Below, one piece after another: positions 42,912 to 55,009 of a stretch of DNA of 64,000 nucleotides (the first letter of the stretch is position 1; each line of letters opens with the position of its first letter). A model generated the notes under the pieces. The model saw nothing but the letters and a program-made list of their open reading frames with translations, was not told where the DNA came from and made no database searches. A program made the translations under genes and the position numbers. The stretch is from Macrolepiota albuminosa (taxonomy: Eukaryota > Basidiomycota > Agaricomycetes > Agaricales > Agaricaceae): assembly GCA_027475525.1 (NCBI GenBank), contig JAMWFC010000113.1, forward strand, positions 62,001 to 126,000, written 5' to 3'.

Positions 42912-45466
42912 TGTGGGGTGCTAGAATGACATAAGATCAGCCTTTCTTTTATAAAAATCGTGAGACACAGCCCAACTCAATCATGCTGTAGCTAATTGTT
43001 ATATTTAGTCACTTTGTTCGACTTCAGATCGGTTGGAAACTGTTCCGTGACTAAAGGGCATTAGCTGTCATCAACGACCTATCCATTTATGATCGCAGAG
43101 TGCTTTGTACCCGGACACAGATGCGCGAAAATGCGACGTAAGTTACGAAATCGCCATATCCTTGAAATGAGTCACCTGAACCATCAAGACGTTTTGATGT
43201 GTGATGTGCGGCATCGCTGTGGAGCTTCACATGTATCGGTTACCTTTATGCATACCTTGCAACACGGAAGTTGCTCCTGCAACAAGAAGGCAATTGGGTG
43301 AATCTGGCGCTTTATTGTAAGAAATTATTCCAGCAGCGTCTCACACCATAGGTAGTAGTCTCAGCACGAGGCACTAACGGAAATCATGAGACAGATCTTG
43401 ATATAATCAATGTACACTGCCTTGCGTACTTGATTAGTAAGGATCGCGTTCAAGCCATGCCAACTACTACCTATGCAGTGTTCTAGCCTGTATTTCACAG
43501 CTGTAATGCCCACGTGCTTCAAAGCCCGTATTCGGTGTGGCCTATACCTTTGCGTTCTCCAACGTGAGTCTCGAAGGCAGAGATCGTGCTATGCGAGCTG
43601 TAGATCATGGTCTGATTGTATATCATGCACAGGAACCCCAGACCGTTTTGATTTGATTGAGTTGTGATGCTCGAGGAGGCCACGTTCTCTCATTACGCTT
43701 CTCCAGCCAGTGAACCCTTGGAGACAATCGTGATCACCGCTTGCGCATCGCAACCAAAGTTATATGAATCTTACATTTCAGTGGATGGTAAAGGCGTTTT
43801 GATTGGAGATATGATGTGAGTCTACGTTACAGACAAGGCGGTGCGTATAATTTCAGTGATGTCACCTTCACGTAATGGCCTTGAAAATGTATTATAATGA
43901 AGAAACCAACTAGCTGAGGACAGTTGCTGGAAACAATGGAAATATTGAACTCATCTAGATGATCAACATAAACGCACTAAATACGGCTATAAGGATAATA
44001 AACCTACGACTCCGAACTTAGTCGAAGATGTGATCAAGATTCTGATGAGGAAAGAGAGAGGCTCTGCCAAAGGATTCTCATCCCTGCCTTGCAGTATTAA
44101 TGTATCAAGGATTTGTTCCTTCACTGCTTTCTAAAACGCTACAACTACTGCGGCGTCGTCACGGCAATATGAGGCCCCCACTCAAGCACAATGACGAGAT
44201 ATCTGGTGCACATTGAACTCTGCAACTTCCGTTCCGAGATTTTTCCTTGAGCAAGAAAAGAGGACATCTTCGACTGCTGGTTTAATGCCATGCAAACCAG
44301 GCATCGAAACAGGAGTCTAATCGATCTCGAGGGGAGTGCGTTCCGCAGAAAGGCTATGCGCTATTCTTCTCCAAAAAAGGAAATGATTGCCCTGATGCGG
44401 CTCGAAATCGCCGCCAATCTCAAAATGACAATCAGTGACAAATAACGCGCGTTCACGTTGGGAAGTCTGAAACGCTCAGATTTGTTCATTCTAATTGTTT
44501 TGGGCCTGATCACAGCCCGCCAATTGGGTACATTGGAGGAACTGATGAATGCGTCTACTCTCACCATTCACGACGACCAAATCCTCCCAATATAGCGCGG
44601 ACCCTACAAGTCGCCGCGCGAGAAAAGTGGTCGCACCTTGAGAGATCTCCTGGCATAGTTCCTTCTGATCTCTGATCCATGTTCGTTGTGTCCCGCGAGT
44701 CCCTCAAGAGCCACATTATAGTTCTTTTCAGGACGCAAATCGTCTCTCCACGCGGTCACTCTTCTTTTCGTTTCTCACTAGACAGGGCTTTCCAGGACCT
44801 TACCGTAAGAACACTCAGTCCAGAAGAGTGTACCACATTCTTTCATACAAGAGCAGATCTAAAGGATCAAAATAAGCGGAGATGGCGGAATGAAATGGCG
44901 AGAGAAGGTCTGAAAAAGATTCTGATCCTGCAGGGACGCTTGGAAGAGGCGGATTTAGAGCAAGATCAATTGCAGAAGTAGAAAGAACACTTGTTCGTAC
45001 TGGAAGAGGGGCTCAACTCACCGGACCATACCACCGATATACTATTATGAGCCAGTCGAGTAAAACTTGCACAACCATGGGGCCGCTCTCTGCACTCAGG
45101 CCGTGCGACTAGTAGTCAATTACATATTTTCCTGTGGGTTGGTTTCGGAAACACCTCTCAGCCGTATTGGAGCAGCTTCCGACAAAGGAGTATTTTGCAA
45201 AAAAAATAGTTAACAGGATGCCATCGTGCTATCCATTAATCTGTGCTGGTGAATCCAAAGTCAAGAAAAGAGCATGGTCCGAGCCAAATGGTCTTGTTCA
45301 CTTGAGCATTCTCATATTTTTTCTTGTTTTGGACAGTGGCCAAAAACAGTGGCCACTGAACAATTATAGGGCCAAAGCACTAACCATAACAATCTGACAA
45401 AGAGCAGATCCAAGAATAAAAACCCTGTTCGAAGGCCACGATAGCAATCATAATACCATCAACCCA
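42912..45466. other. Intergenic, no supported gene
   Basis: About 2.5 kb with only short frames. The plus frame 44,679-44,981 (100 residues, charged C-terminus EEADLEQDQLQK) has no recognised domain. It stands about 500 bp upstream of the orphan at 45,467 and resembles it only in being Glu/Lys-rich. I do not call it a gene. Confidence 0.3.
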
Positions 45467-46015
45467 ATGTCCTTTGAAACCTTCGTCGAAACCTATCGTT
45501 CCAGCTTTTCTAATAACGACGAGATGACTCCTGAGGAAATTCAGGACACCTTGGATATATGGGACGAACTTTTGCAGCTCTCAAAGAGACTCAAAATGGA
45601 GAGGAAGCATTGGGAGGATCTAGAGGGCCTTGGCTTACCTGAGTACGCGACGAATGAGGAGTGGTTGGAGGCAGCCATAAAGTCGGGTCGAACAGGGAAA
45701 TCTGCTGAGGAACTCACTACCCTTGTTGCACGATTGACAGAGATCTCAGAAGATTTCGAAGCGGTGATGAAGCGATTCAAGGCGGTAGGGAACAGCAGTA
45801 AGAAGGCCCAGCTCCGTCGCACGCTTTCAGACGTTTTTCCTTTCGCCAAAGGTGAGAAAAAGTGTCACTACACTCTAAATCTTGGCATGACGATTCGTAG
45901 AAGACGATTTGACAGATATCTTTCCGCTCAAAGGCAACAAGGTTCCCGAAGGAAGCGACGACTTGAAGACGAGTTGATGAATGAAATTAACATGCTATCC
46001 AAGAGTGTCCTGTAG
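45467..46015 (+). CDS. Hypothetical protein, small helical orphan
   Basis: An intronless frame of 182 residues starting MSFETFVETYRSSF. It is strongly charged and predicted to be helical: EEIQDTLDIWDELLQLSKRLKMERKH-type heptads (about 25-50), an EELTTLVARLTEISEDFEAVMKRF segment (about 80-105), and a very basic stretch IRRRRFDRYLSAQRQ with RRKRR (about 143-167) that could bind nucleic acid or direct nuclear import. No signal peptide, membrane segment or known domain. Its 3-prime end is convergent with the roadblock gene, whose stop is 60 bases away. The open frame and the ordered composition favour a real gene. Function unknown. Confidence 0.5.
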   Translation: MSFETFVETYRSSFSNNDEMTPEEIQDTLDIWDELLQLSKRLKMERKHWEDLEGLGLPEYATNEEWLEAAIKSGRTGKSAEELTTLVARLTEISEDFEAVMKRFKAVGNSSKKAQLRRTLSDVFPFAKGEKKCHYTLNLGMTIRRRRFDRYLSAQRQQGSRRKRRLEDELMNEINMLSKSVL

Positions 46016-46074
46016 AGAGTAAACAGTGCTATGCGTAATAGTTCACAGAAGATCTGCTGCACGAATGACACGTG

Positions 46075-46545
46075 TCATGTTGCCGGATCATGAAGAACGG
46101 CGAGCAGATACCGATCATCTAAAGAACAATAAAGAACAAAGCGTCAGTCGGAAGGCAAAGACCATAAAATATTCACGTACTAGGCGATATCATCAGTTCA
46201 TGCCGCTTTGTTCGTATCCTCATAAACCGGATCTCGTCCTATTGTATTTACTTTCTGAGCTCAAGTGTTTCAGCATTCAGAGCGATAGATACGTACTCCA
46301 TCAGTTTCACCTGCGTGAACTTCCTCCAATCCGCCTTGAACGCTTCCTACAATCCGCCCGATCACTGTCGCGTACTTCCGCCCTTGCTCGCCCTCGAAAA
46401 TGACTCCCGAGTGTCGAATGATACTCGCTGGATGTCCCCTTGATATCAGCATGTAGCCAAGTACCGAGCGGTGAGATGAGAGCATCGCGAGTTGTGCTTC
46501 AAGCTCTGGTGGCATAACAGATGATGATGACGAATTATTTGGCAC
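46075..46545 (-). CDS. Roadblock/LC7 dynein light chain
   Basis: Dimeric light chain of cytoplasmic dynein, a microtubule motor subunit. Three minus-strand exons: 46,545-46,297, 46,238-46,181 and 46,118-46,075; introns of 58 and 62 bp with GTACGT donors; 116 residues, matching the family's usual 95-120. Motifs: LAMLSSHRSVLGYMLISR, IIRHSGVIFEGEQGRKYA and VIGRIVGSVQ in exon 1; DEIRFMRIRTKRHELMISP in exon 2; DRYLLAVLHDP in exon 3. A second Met (MPPELEAQ) lies ten residues in and may be the true start, because the first ten residues are a Ser run. The gene appears intact. Confidence 0.92.
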
Positions 46546-47242
46546 GGTTTGAGCATTTGGATGAGATACAAACGATGTGCTTGCTGGTACAGTCGTACTC
46601 GTAGACTGTCGTTACATTCGTGAGGTTACAAGGAAGTCGTTGAACGCTTTATGGACAACGAACCATGCAAGATGAACGCTGATTTCAGGTAGGTGTTTGA
46701 CTCTGTTGTTTAGGTATCAGCTGGCATGCACGTGCACGACGCGTCAAAAGGAGCTGACGCGTTGATATGACAAGAAGTAAAAGTTATTGTGTATCTGCAG
46801 AAATTGAACAGCCTCATCTGAATGAATCTAAGTTCGTTCTGAAGACGGGTTGGTGAACGTTCGAAATTTCGAATATTTCTCCCCATATCGTCTGGTGGAC
46901 ACTGTCCCCAGTTTATTGGTAGTTGCTAGCAAGCGATCATCGAGTGCGAAAGACGTTACGAGAAATTACTTCGTTAAATTGTATGTTTGTAATATCAATT
47001 TCTAACCTACACTAAAGGTCTGCTATATAATAAGATACGTGTATGATCTATACTTCCTGGATAAGAGCAGGAAAAATAATAGTCAAGGACTCAGTATATC
47101 AGAAAATACAGTACAATTCATTTCCAGGTGGCCCAAATCTAATTAAACGCTTGAGTCGCGTGAAGAAATTGTAACATCGAATGGTTCTATATGACTAGAA
47201 TGGAAGCATAAGCACTCAAGAACAACAAAAATCCCTCATCAA
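46546..47242. promoter_or_regulatory. Promoter side of roadblock gene and 3-prime flank of P450
   Basis: No gene. The spacer contains the upstream region of the dynein light chain and the 3-prime end of the P450 gene. No specific site recognised. Confidence 0.4.
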
Positions 47243-49104
47243 TCACCTTGTGGTCCCATCAGTGAAGCATAAAGTGGGAAGTGTATTTCCAGTTGGTAGA
47301 GAGATGTCAAACTTCGAAAGGATTCCGGCCATCGTAAAGAGCATAGTTGTTTCGGAGAAGTTCATACCTGAGAATCATGGTTCAAATTTTGTCGACAAAC
47401 TCTAGAAAAGAGCTGTACCTGGACACCTGCGCCTCCCAAACCCAAAAGAATACGTCCTAGGATCTGGCTGTCGCGACTTGCTTGAGGATTGAGGAGAGGT
47501 AAACCGTTCCGGATCAAAGGTATATGGGTTGGGATACAAATCCGGATCATGTAGGATTGCCCTTTGCATATGAGCTTCACTATCAGTAGATAAAAGAGAA
47601 AACTTACCAAACATTGGCTATCACGGTGGCGCCTTTTGGGATACGGTATCCGTTGTATTCGTCATCTTGAGTAACTCCGTGAGGTAAAGCTACTCATGAA
47701 TAAGATCAAGTCATGGGAGGATGAATCTTCAATGTCGCACCTAAATTAGCTACTGGAGCGTACCTAAGTACCTCTTTCATAACTGCAGGAAGGTATTCAA
47801 GCTTGTTGAGGTCCGAAGGTTGAAGCACACGACCCTTGCCGGCCAACGCATCAAGCTCGGCTTGAGCTTTATCTTGAATATGTGGGTATAACGCCATGAG
47901 CATGATGAACGACACTAGAGCAGAGAACGTCTACCAGATCAAACAAATCAGTAAAAGTTGCAAATTCTAATCTGGAAACGCACAGTATCGCCAGCACCAG
48001 CGTACAAGCCGCCAGCACACCACTTGACAATGTCTTCCTGCTCAGCATCTACCATGTCAATCCCATTGGGACGAAGATATCGCGAGGTAAACGAGTCGAT
48101 GAAATCGCCACTTTCCTTGAAGAAACGTCTATCGCTGACACGAACTAAGAGTAAATGTGTATCATACCATCTGCTTTTTGACCCATTCATGAGGAACTTC
48201 TGACAGCCCGTTCAATTGTTCTCGCCAGATCTCTCCTTGACGTTTCCATCCCGCACCAGGGAGGAATGAAGGAAGATAACGCACTGGTAGCTTTGCATCA
48301 GAGGTCTAGACATCGTGATACTCACGAAGAGCTTACTGATAGGCAAATAATCTACGAGCCATCTACCAGGGGCCATTGCCAGGCCAGATATTTTTACTGT
48401 GTCCTCAGTAATCTTGATGAACGGGTCGTTTTCAGTAATAGTATACCCGAAGGCCATTTTCATAATAACTGCGGCTGCGTTTCTGTGAGAACGGTAAGTT
48501 TTAGATAACCAGTCCCGATAAGGGAAACTACCTTCTAATGTGTTTTTTGAATTCTTTAGGATCGGCGGCAAACCCATTAAGAAGGACTTCTAGTTCAGAC
48601 TGTAACAAGGGCCAATATTCTTGTGTGACACGGGCATTCAATCCCGTTTTCAAGAGCTTTCTATATTTTTTGTGCCGACTGTCTAGAGAAGAGACGTTGA
48701 AAACCGTCTTTCTGCGGTCACAAACATCGTGGAGCATGGGGAATCTGGGGCGGTCGGAGTAAATGTTTGAGCGCTTTTCTAGAAGATCATGCACAGCGGC
48801 TACATCGTTCAGGACTACGATACGACGATTGTACACCCGGAAAGAGATAATAGGGCCTATAGCGTTATGTTCATGTTAGTATGGAAGCCGGAAAACGGTG
48901 TAGAGTAGTACTTCTGAAGTCATGAGCCCAGGAATCGTAGAGCCTCCAAGGTTCTACAGTACAGAGTAAATGTTTGACGCCAGATATAATATATCCATGA
49001 GGTCCCGGTGGGAATGGTAAGGGCGGCAAAGTCCGTAAAAAGCGATAGAGTATACACAAGGAAACAAATAGACCGCTGAGAATGTAGAGACAAGGAGGTT
49101 GCAT
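47243..49104 (-). CDS. Cytochrome P450 monooxygenase A
   Basis: Membrane-anchored haem-thiolate monooxygenase. A multi-exon gene on the minus strand from the ATG at 49,104 to the stop at 47,243. Visible in order: N-terminal membrane anchor (LYILSGLFVSLCILYRFL) and proline hinge PPLPFPPGP; the segment from VYNRRIVVLNDVAAVHDLL to KTGLNARV; I-helix AGGLYAGAGDT; K-helix ExxR in KEVLRYAP; PERF; haem loop FGFGRRRCPG; and, after a final intron, MNFSETTMLFTMAGIL to the end LCFTDGTTR. All catalytic landmarks are present, so the enzyme looks functional. A TATA-like TTATATAA lies about 35 bases upstream of the ATG. Overall it resembles the OrdA-like P450s that are numerous in mushrooms. The substrate is unknown. 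Confidence 0.92.
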
Positions 49105-49832
49105 CTAGGTGGAACGCATTGATTACTTCCCATTCCCTATTATATAAGTTCCAAGTGTCGCGCTGTGCAATACGGTGGAATTTGGAACAGTGACTCAGTC
49201 TCTGTTACGGGATGCTCAGACCGTTCGCTACCCGACAGACCCGATGATAGTTTGATATCAATTCCCATTCGAGTTAAGCAATGAAAATTTGTCGATAAAG
49301 CCGGTGCCCCCGGATAAGGAAGGTAAGCAGATCAACCCTTGAGGTTTTACGAGAGTTGTGTTTGAGGACTCCGGAATTTTTCGGTCTTGGACTCCCTCTC
49401 CCTACTCGAGGTTTATGCATGTGGAATTAGTACCTTTGTTTAGTTGTACTTGTGAGCAGGAGAAAAGGTGGTGCTGCACCTGGCACAGGCGTTGTCATCT
49501 GGGCGCTTGATTTTCTGTGCTTTCCACGGTTCCGACGGCGAGCGCTTGACCGCAAGAATCAACAAGAGTCATTGCTGTGCAGTTCCATCACCTGATCATG
49601 ATATATCTCGTATTGCACAGAAGGAATGGAAAGGGACGTGAAAAGCTTACGATGTCTTTTTTCTTTAGACGAAGACAATACTCATCTTAGGTCATTCAGG
49701 CAATTCTGAAGGCGGAATTGTCAGTAGATGTATTTGTACAAAGATTACAAAGTGCATTACTATACGTAAAACAACTAGGCAATGTAAGATTGACGGAATA
49801 ATATCCGGAAACTCAGGGGTCTGGATTAGGCC
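49105..49832. promoter_or_regulatory. Intergenic region between the two P450 genes
   Basis: About 730 bp without a frame of interest. It contains the promoter of P450 A (TATA-like word near 49,137-49,146) and the 3-prime flank of P450 B. Confidence 0.4.
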
Positions 49833-51872
49833 TTAAATGCATAGGATCTCTGCGACACTATCATGACGAGGGACCATCCTGACACGGAAAGGTACAGGTG
49901 AGCGGCCAGAAAGTCCATCATACTCCTTGAGGTCGATAGGCTCCCCGGGTATTTCTTCCATGCTGAAAGCCCAGAGCATTCTAGATATAGCCAAGAAGAC
50001 TTCACGCTCTGCAACCCATATCCCTGGGCAGATACGACGTCTAACAAGTGGTTTCATTTATGAGCATGGGGTCTTGTAAACTAAGGGGCTTATACATACC
50101 CAGCTCCGAACATCCAATGATCACGTTCGTATGGGTCTGCTAGATTGGCCGATTCGGAGGACAATGTGGAATCATTGAGATATCGTTCAGGCTACGAAAG
50201 GGCAGGGAGAATGTACTCAGGGTTGGTATTTAAAGAATAACCGACTTACGTTGAAAGTATGTGGATCAGGATGGCGTCGAGGGTCATGATGCATAGTATA
50301 CTGATCAAGATCTAATTTCAGTCGCCTGAAGCACATGGTTAGAAATGTGCTTAACTGTATTTAGTACGATGACGGTGTTCTTAGGAATGAAGTGTCCGCG
50401 GTATGTGACGTCTTCCGTATTGACGTGTGGTGTCCCCAGCCAGAAGGGGTTATGGCAACGTTCAACTTCCTGCAAATCGTTTGATCAAAATCAGTGTTTC
50501 AAGGAACGAGGGCTCCAACCTTAATGATGGAATGGATATATGGAAGATTTTCCTCGTCTTCTACTGTGGGCAAACGCCTTCGTCCAACGACCCGATCCAG
50601 TTCGGCATGAGCTTTGGCTTGTATTTGGGGGTAAGCCGGAATGAGCGCTGAGAACCACTGCATGATAGAAGCTGTCTTTATTGCATGATGTCAGAAAATC
50701 AGATAGAAAAATTAGCAATTTTCAGCTGACTGTTTCCACGCCGCCGATCATAAAGGCAGAAGCCAGAATAGCCATATCGACATCGTCCAATCCCTCCTCC
50801 TTCCTTGACAGTATCATAGTCTTAGCTAGACAATCGGGAACAGTTTCTCCACGCTTAAGCTTCGCTTCCATATCCTTGAGAAAACCACCGTAAGTCTCCA
50901 CCAGGTCTGAATGAAGCTTCTTCCCTCTGGTAATCATATAATTTGGGATACGTTGGAGAAGCGGGACGAAATCTGTCAGGTTGGATACCGGTCCGGTCGT
51001 ATTCCTACATGGGGCATGACCATGCGTCAAATAAGCATCCATAAAATGATACCAGGGGTGCACGAACATAAATTCTCGCGACAGCTTGAGGGCTGTCATG
51101 ACAAGTGGGTCCTCTATGGCAGATGTACGAATGCCAAAGACGATTGTGAGCATGTTGTTGAGCGAACAGCGACCTGCATGTGGCTGGGGATTAATGGGCG
51201 TCGTGCCAGCTTTCCCGTATCTGTATAGCTCCCGCACGAGAACAGAGGCTTCATAGTCGAGAACGTGGGTATAGTCATCAACGGCACGCGCATTAAGCCA
51301 CCCGGCTGCGATGCGACGATGCTTCCTCCTTGATATCAGTGGCGTTAAGCATATCCAAATCGATGTGCACGGAGAGACAGTTACCATCGCTCATTGTAAG
51401 GAGTAGCTGTAATGCCACGGCCAGCGAAGATAGTTTGAGACTTGAGGAACATTTCTTTTCTTGAGGAGAAAATGGAACCATTGGTAACCATGAGATCTTT
51501 CACGATTTGTGGATCAGAGACAACAACGAAGAGCTGGTTTCCAAGCCACATTGAGTAGAGCGGACCAAACTTCTTTGCCCAGAAATCTAAAGTGAGTTCT
51601 GGATAATTAGTAAGGAACGGAAAAGATCCTGGGCCGAGACGTTAGGTATTCTAGACTAGATCTTCCATTATGCGACTGAGCTTACCAACGATGGGTAGCC
51701 CGACTGGACCGTCAGGAATGGGATCACCAGCCTTATTCGTGGGTCGTCTGGCTTGCAATGTTTTGGCAACAAGGTAGACAAAAGCAGTCACAATTGAAGC
51801 AACGAGGAGAACTCCTTGAGGGATCGTATGAAGACGCCATGGATTCTCGTACATCGGAGAGAAGGACGTCAT
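49833..51872 (-). CDS. Cytochrome P450 monooxygenase B
   Basis: Second P450, same orientation, upstream of P450 A. It starts at the ATG at 51,872: a membrane anchor (VLLVASIVTAFVYLVA) and hinge PDGPVGLPIVG; C-helix WRKHRRIAAGWLNARAV; I-helix FMIGGVETTASIM-like (interrupted by an intron after GVET); ExxR as EVER right after an intron (EVERCHNPFW); FNPERYLND; haem loop FGAG/RRICPG split by an intron; end at 49,833 (VAEILCI). All landmarks are present. It shares little with P450 A outside the motifs, so the pair is not a recent duplication. Co-location of two P450s could indicate a small metabolic cluster, but no backbone-forming enzyme is present. Confidence 0.92.
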
Positions 51873-53103
51873 GTTAAGAGGTAAAAGATGTGATGCGAAC
51901 GGGGAAGAGATAAAAGACGCCTGTTAAGCATCCCTTGGCACTCGATGTCCTTCATTTTAACTGTGTCCGGTTGTGCGCGTGTTTTTCGCCTACTGAATAA
52001 TTCGAAAGCGTTGGGATCGCAACCGCGTGGCACGGGCGAAGGACAAACGGAAGTTGTGTCTGCTGACAATCTGAGGAACCATTGATCGCTTAGGAATCTA
52101 CCGAAGAGAGGAAACGGACTTCGGAAATAGTTGCTGCTTCCTGTTGGAGAAGAGATACATAGAATAAAATAACTGGCGGAAGGAAACCCTTTGCATGCCT
52201 TTTCACACGGCCTTTCACAACCCTGAAGATGGATCGTTGATGAACAATACCATGGCTCGTGACACCTTGGAGATAGCATAAAAGACGCTACATGTTGGCG
52301 AAATTCAAGCGATTATGACGAGCAGATTGTCAAAAGCCGACATCGCTAACCTGGACGTGGTAATGAATAATCCTCGGATGATCTCTTCCATAGTATCCGC
52401 TTGAAAAGAGAGTGACAGATGAGTAATTCAGTTGCGGGGAACAGGTTGCTTGACGAGCGGCGCGCGAAAAAAAATGGCTGCCGATGACACCGTAAGTATA
52501 CCGTCGGTCGGGCAGGCAACGATACCTTGGCCGCGCAGCATACTTGACGTCCACGACAGGCCGATATGTCACTCCGCAAGTGAGTTAATTTGGTCGGCCG
52601 AGCAATATCTAAAAAGCGGCAAGTCTCCATAGGGGTCCACCAGACATTAGGATACTGACATCCAGACGATCGAATTCCAAAAGTAACAGCGACAATACAA
52701 TTATCGCCATGGAGCTGTAGCTTGCTTTATCCTGAGCGCTCCAAACAGCAAATCATTAACACAAATCAGAACATGAACTACGGCCACATGCTCGTCAGAG
52801 GTGCGTCGCGGCAAAAATATCAAGTAAGTGATTGGAGAGGTTTGTATGCATCAATTATAGATCAGCCGCATTTCAAACTACGCGTAAAGTCCGGATGAAC
52901 TGGCTCGGACTATTATTATATTTCTCACGCTGCTGGAGGCATTTCCTCGAGGACCCGTTTCGTACAAATTTCCTGCGACCACCACCCACCTCGTTGGACG
53001 TCAGCTGAACGCTGGGCGGTCAGTAAAAGTTAAGTTCAAGGGATTGATGAACAATTCAACTAACGTTTCACTTCGTTCAGGTTCTTGAACTTAAGATTTC
53101 ATC
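51873..53103. promoter_or_regulatory. Divergent intergenic region, P450 B and HPP gene
   Basis: About 1.2 kb, GC-richer than average. Overlapping frames on both strands at 52,330-52,632 do not resemble known proteins. It must contain the promoters of both neighbours. Confidence 0.35.
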
Positions 53104-53944
53104 ATGTCCACTGGATCCAAACACCGTCTAGCGCGATGGCCACCTTGGCTCTCTCGTTGGCTTGGTTATCGTGCAACGCCTCCTCCCAAGCGCCCTGATC
53201 ATATTGTCTGGCTATGGTCGTTCATTGGTGCCTTCTGTGGAATCTCGCTGATCCAGGCAGTCTTTGGGCAAGCGCAATATTTCATTTCCAGAGGAGTACC
53301 ACCCATTGTGGCCAGTTATGTGAGTTGCTCCAGCATGAGGTTTCTCACGCTGTCATTGAGGGCCCATTAGGGAGCCTCAGCTGTCTTAATCTATGGTTCC
53401 ATTGATGCGCCGCTCGCTCAACCTCGCCCTTTGCTTGGGGGTCATTTCATCGGGGCACTCGTCGGGGTGTGCATCACCAAACTGTTCCATCTCCTTCCAA
53501 CCGAAGAACGTTTCCAGCAGCTTGAATGGCTTGCTGGATCCCTGGCATGTGCCACCTCCATCGTCGCCATGCAGGTTTCTGGCACAATCCACCCGCCTGC
53601 AGGTTTGTTTCCTTAGCTTCTGCAAATGAAACGAACATGCCACCCATGACATCATTGTAGGTGCAACGGCACTGCTTGCGGCAGTTAATTCTGATATTCG
53701 TGATATCGGCTGGTATTACCTTCCGGTGGTGTTACTCACCTCGACGCTTGCACTAGTGGTTGCTCTACTTTTCAACAACATCCAGCGCCGGTACCCTGTC
53801 TTCTGGTTCCATGCCGCAGTGTCTATTCCTGCTCCTGTGTCTCCGGACCTCGGAGGACCTGAGACGAACAATCAGTCCAAAAGTCCCGTTGGGAGTGACG
53901 GTAACATTAGTACACCAAAGCAGGAAATGATTTCACAAGTTTAA
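53104..53944 (+). CDS. HPP family integral membrane protein
   Basis: Multi-pass membrane protein of the HPP family, named after its HPP motif. Bacterial and plastid members have been linked to nitrite transport; fungal members are uncharacterised. Three exons: 53,104-53,319, 53,371-53,602 and 53,661-53,944; 243 residues; introns of 51 and 58 bp. The N-terminus has PPKRPDHIVWLWSFIGAFCGI, the second exon GASAVLIYGSIDAPLAQPR and GGHFIGALVGV, the HPP signature is IHPPAG at the exon 2/3 junction followed by ATALLAAVN, and the last membrane helix is YLPVVLLTSTLALVVALLF. A polar C-terminal tail of about 45 residues faces one side. The frame is kept. The gene looks complete. Confidence 0.9.
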
Positions 53945-55009
53945 AAAGTCGTAGTGTATGTTTACTCGTCAGTATGAAACTAACTTGCTTATGTCTTTCT
54001 TTGATTCTGATTAGATATAGATCCACCATGCTTCTTCTTGGCGCATTGATCGTGCGATGAGCAGTTCTTGATATCTTGTCAACAATGTATATACATTTGA
54101 CCTCATGTGTAGATATACCCGTAGGAAAAAACTTTTAAGCCATCTCTGGGGATCAGGTTCTCAAGCAGGCCGGCCGATCTGGTGTGGGAGCAGATCCGTG
54201 TTTCGAACTGAAAAGGGTCCAAAAAAGAAAGTGAACATCTCTGCTGAAGATTTTTCGACTCCTGATGGCTTCCACATCCATAAGGGCGAAACTGTGTACC
54301 AAAAAATGATGGCTTCCACGATTCATAACGGCGAAAATGATAGAAAAAAAAACGCCTTTGTCGGACTGAAATTTTCAGCACTGACTTAGCGTCATCCAGA
54401 CGTATCACCATCGGCCTCCATATGACAAGTGAAGGAAATAAGAAATGGAAAAACAATAAGGACTCGGTGCCAATTTTCTACCGCAGATTCAATTATGTTC
54501 CTGCCAAACTGTTTCAAGGTAGGAACGCTGATCTGTTCTGTGGATCAGAATCGTGACAGATGTATTTGAGATATTTTAAGGGTGCTTCTTCTCTGTGTCA
54601 ACCTGTAACAAAACCTCCTTACAACTACAATGGAATTGCCGCGGACACAGAAATGCCACGACGACATCTTTGCTTCGACAGAACGGGCCGTAGCCAAATG
54701 ACGAGTAATCAATCATACCATCCCTTCATGTTTCCACGGTACAATGGTGGACAATGACTCATCCATCCCCCTCAATTTATAAGCTGCTTATAGGCTGACC
54801 ATCAGGGTCAGAAAACGTCCTTAGAGCCAGATCGGTCATAATGCATTATATCAATACAAGGGGCGATCCGGCACTGGGGAACGTGGGTTATCTGTTCGAC
54901 CTGGGTCCCCGGATGACCTCGATCCCCGAGGTCGGACCGATTCTACTCAAACTGGAGAAAGTCATCACCCTCAAAACATAACAAGTACAATCAAAACCTC
55001 TGTCTTGTC
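53945..55009. other. Intergenic, no gene seen
   Basis: About 1 kb between two plus-strand genes. Short frames only. A direct repeat of GATGGCTTCCAC at 54,264 and 54,308 is the only local structure noted. Confidence 0.4.

Noticed and set aside
47000..52000. Secondary-metabolite gene cluster
   Set aside because: Two P450s alone are not enough. No backbone-forming enzyme or pathway regulator is present.
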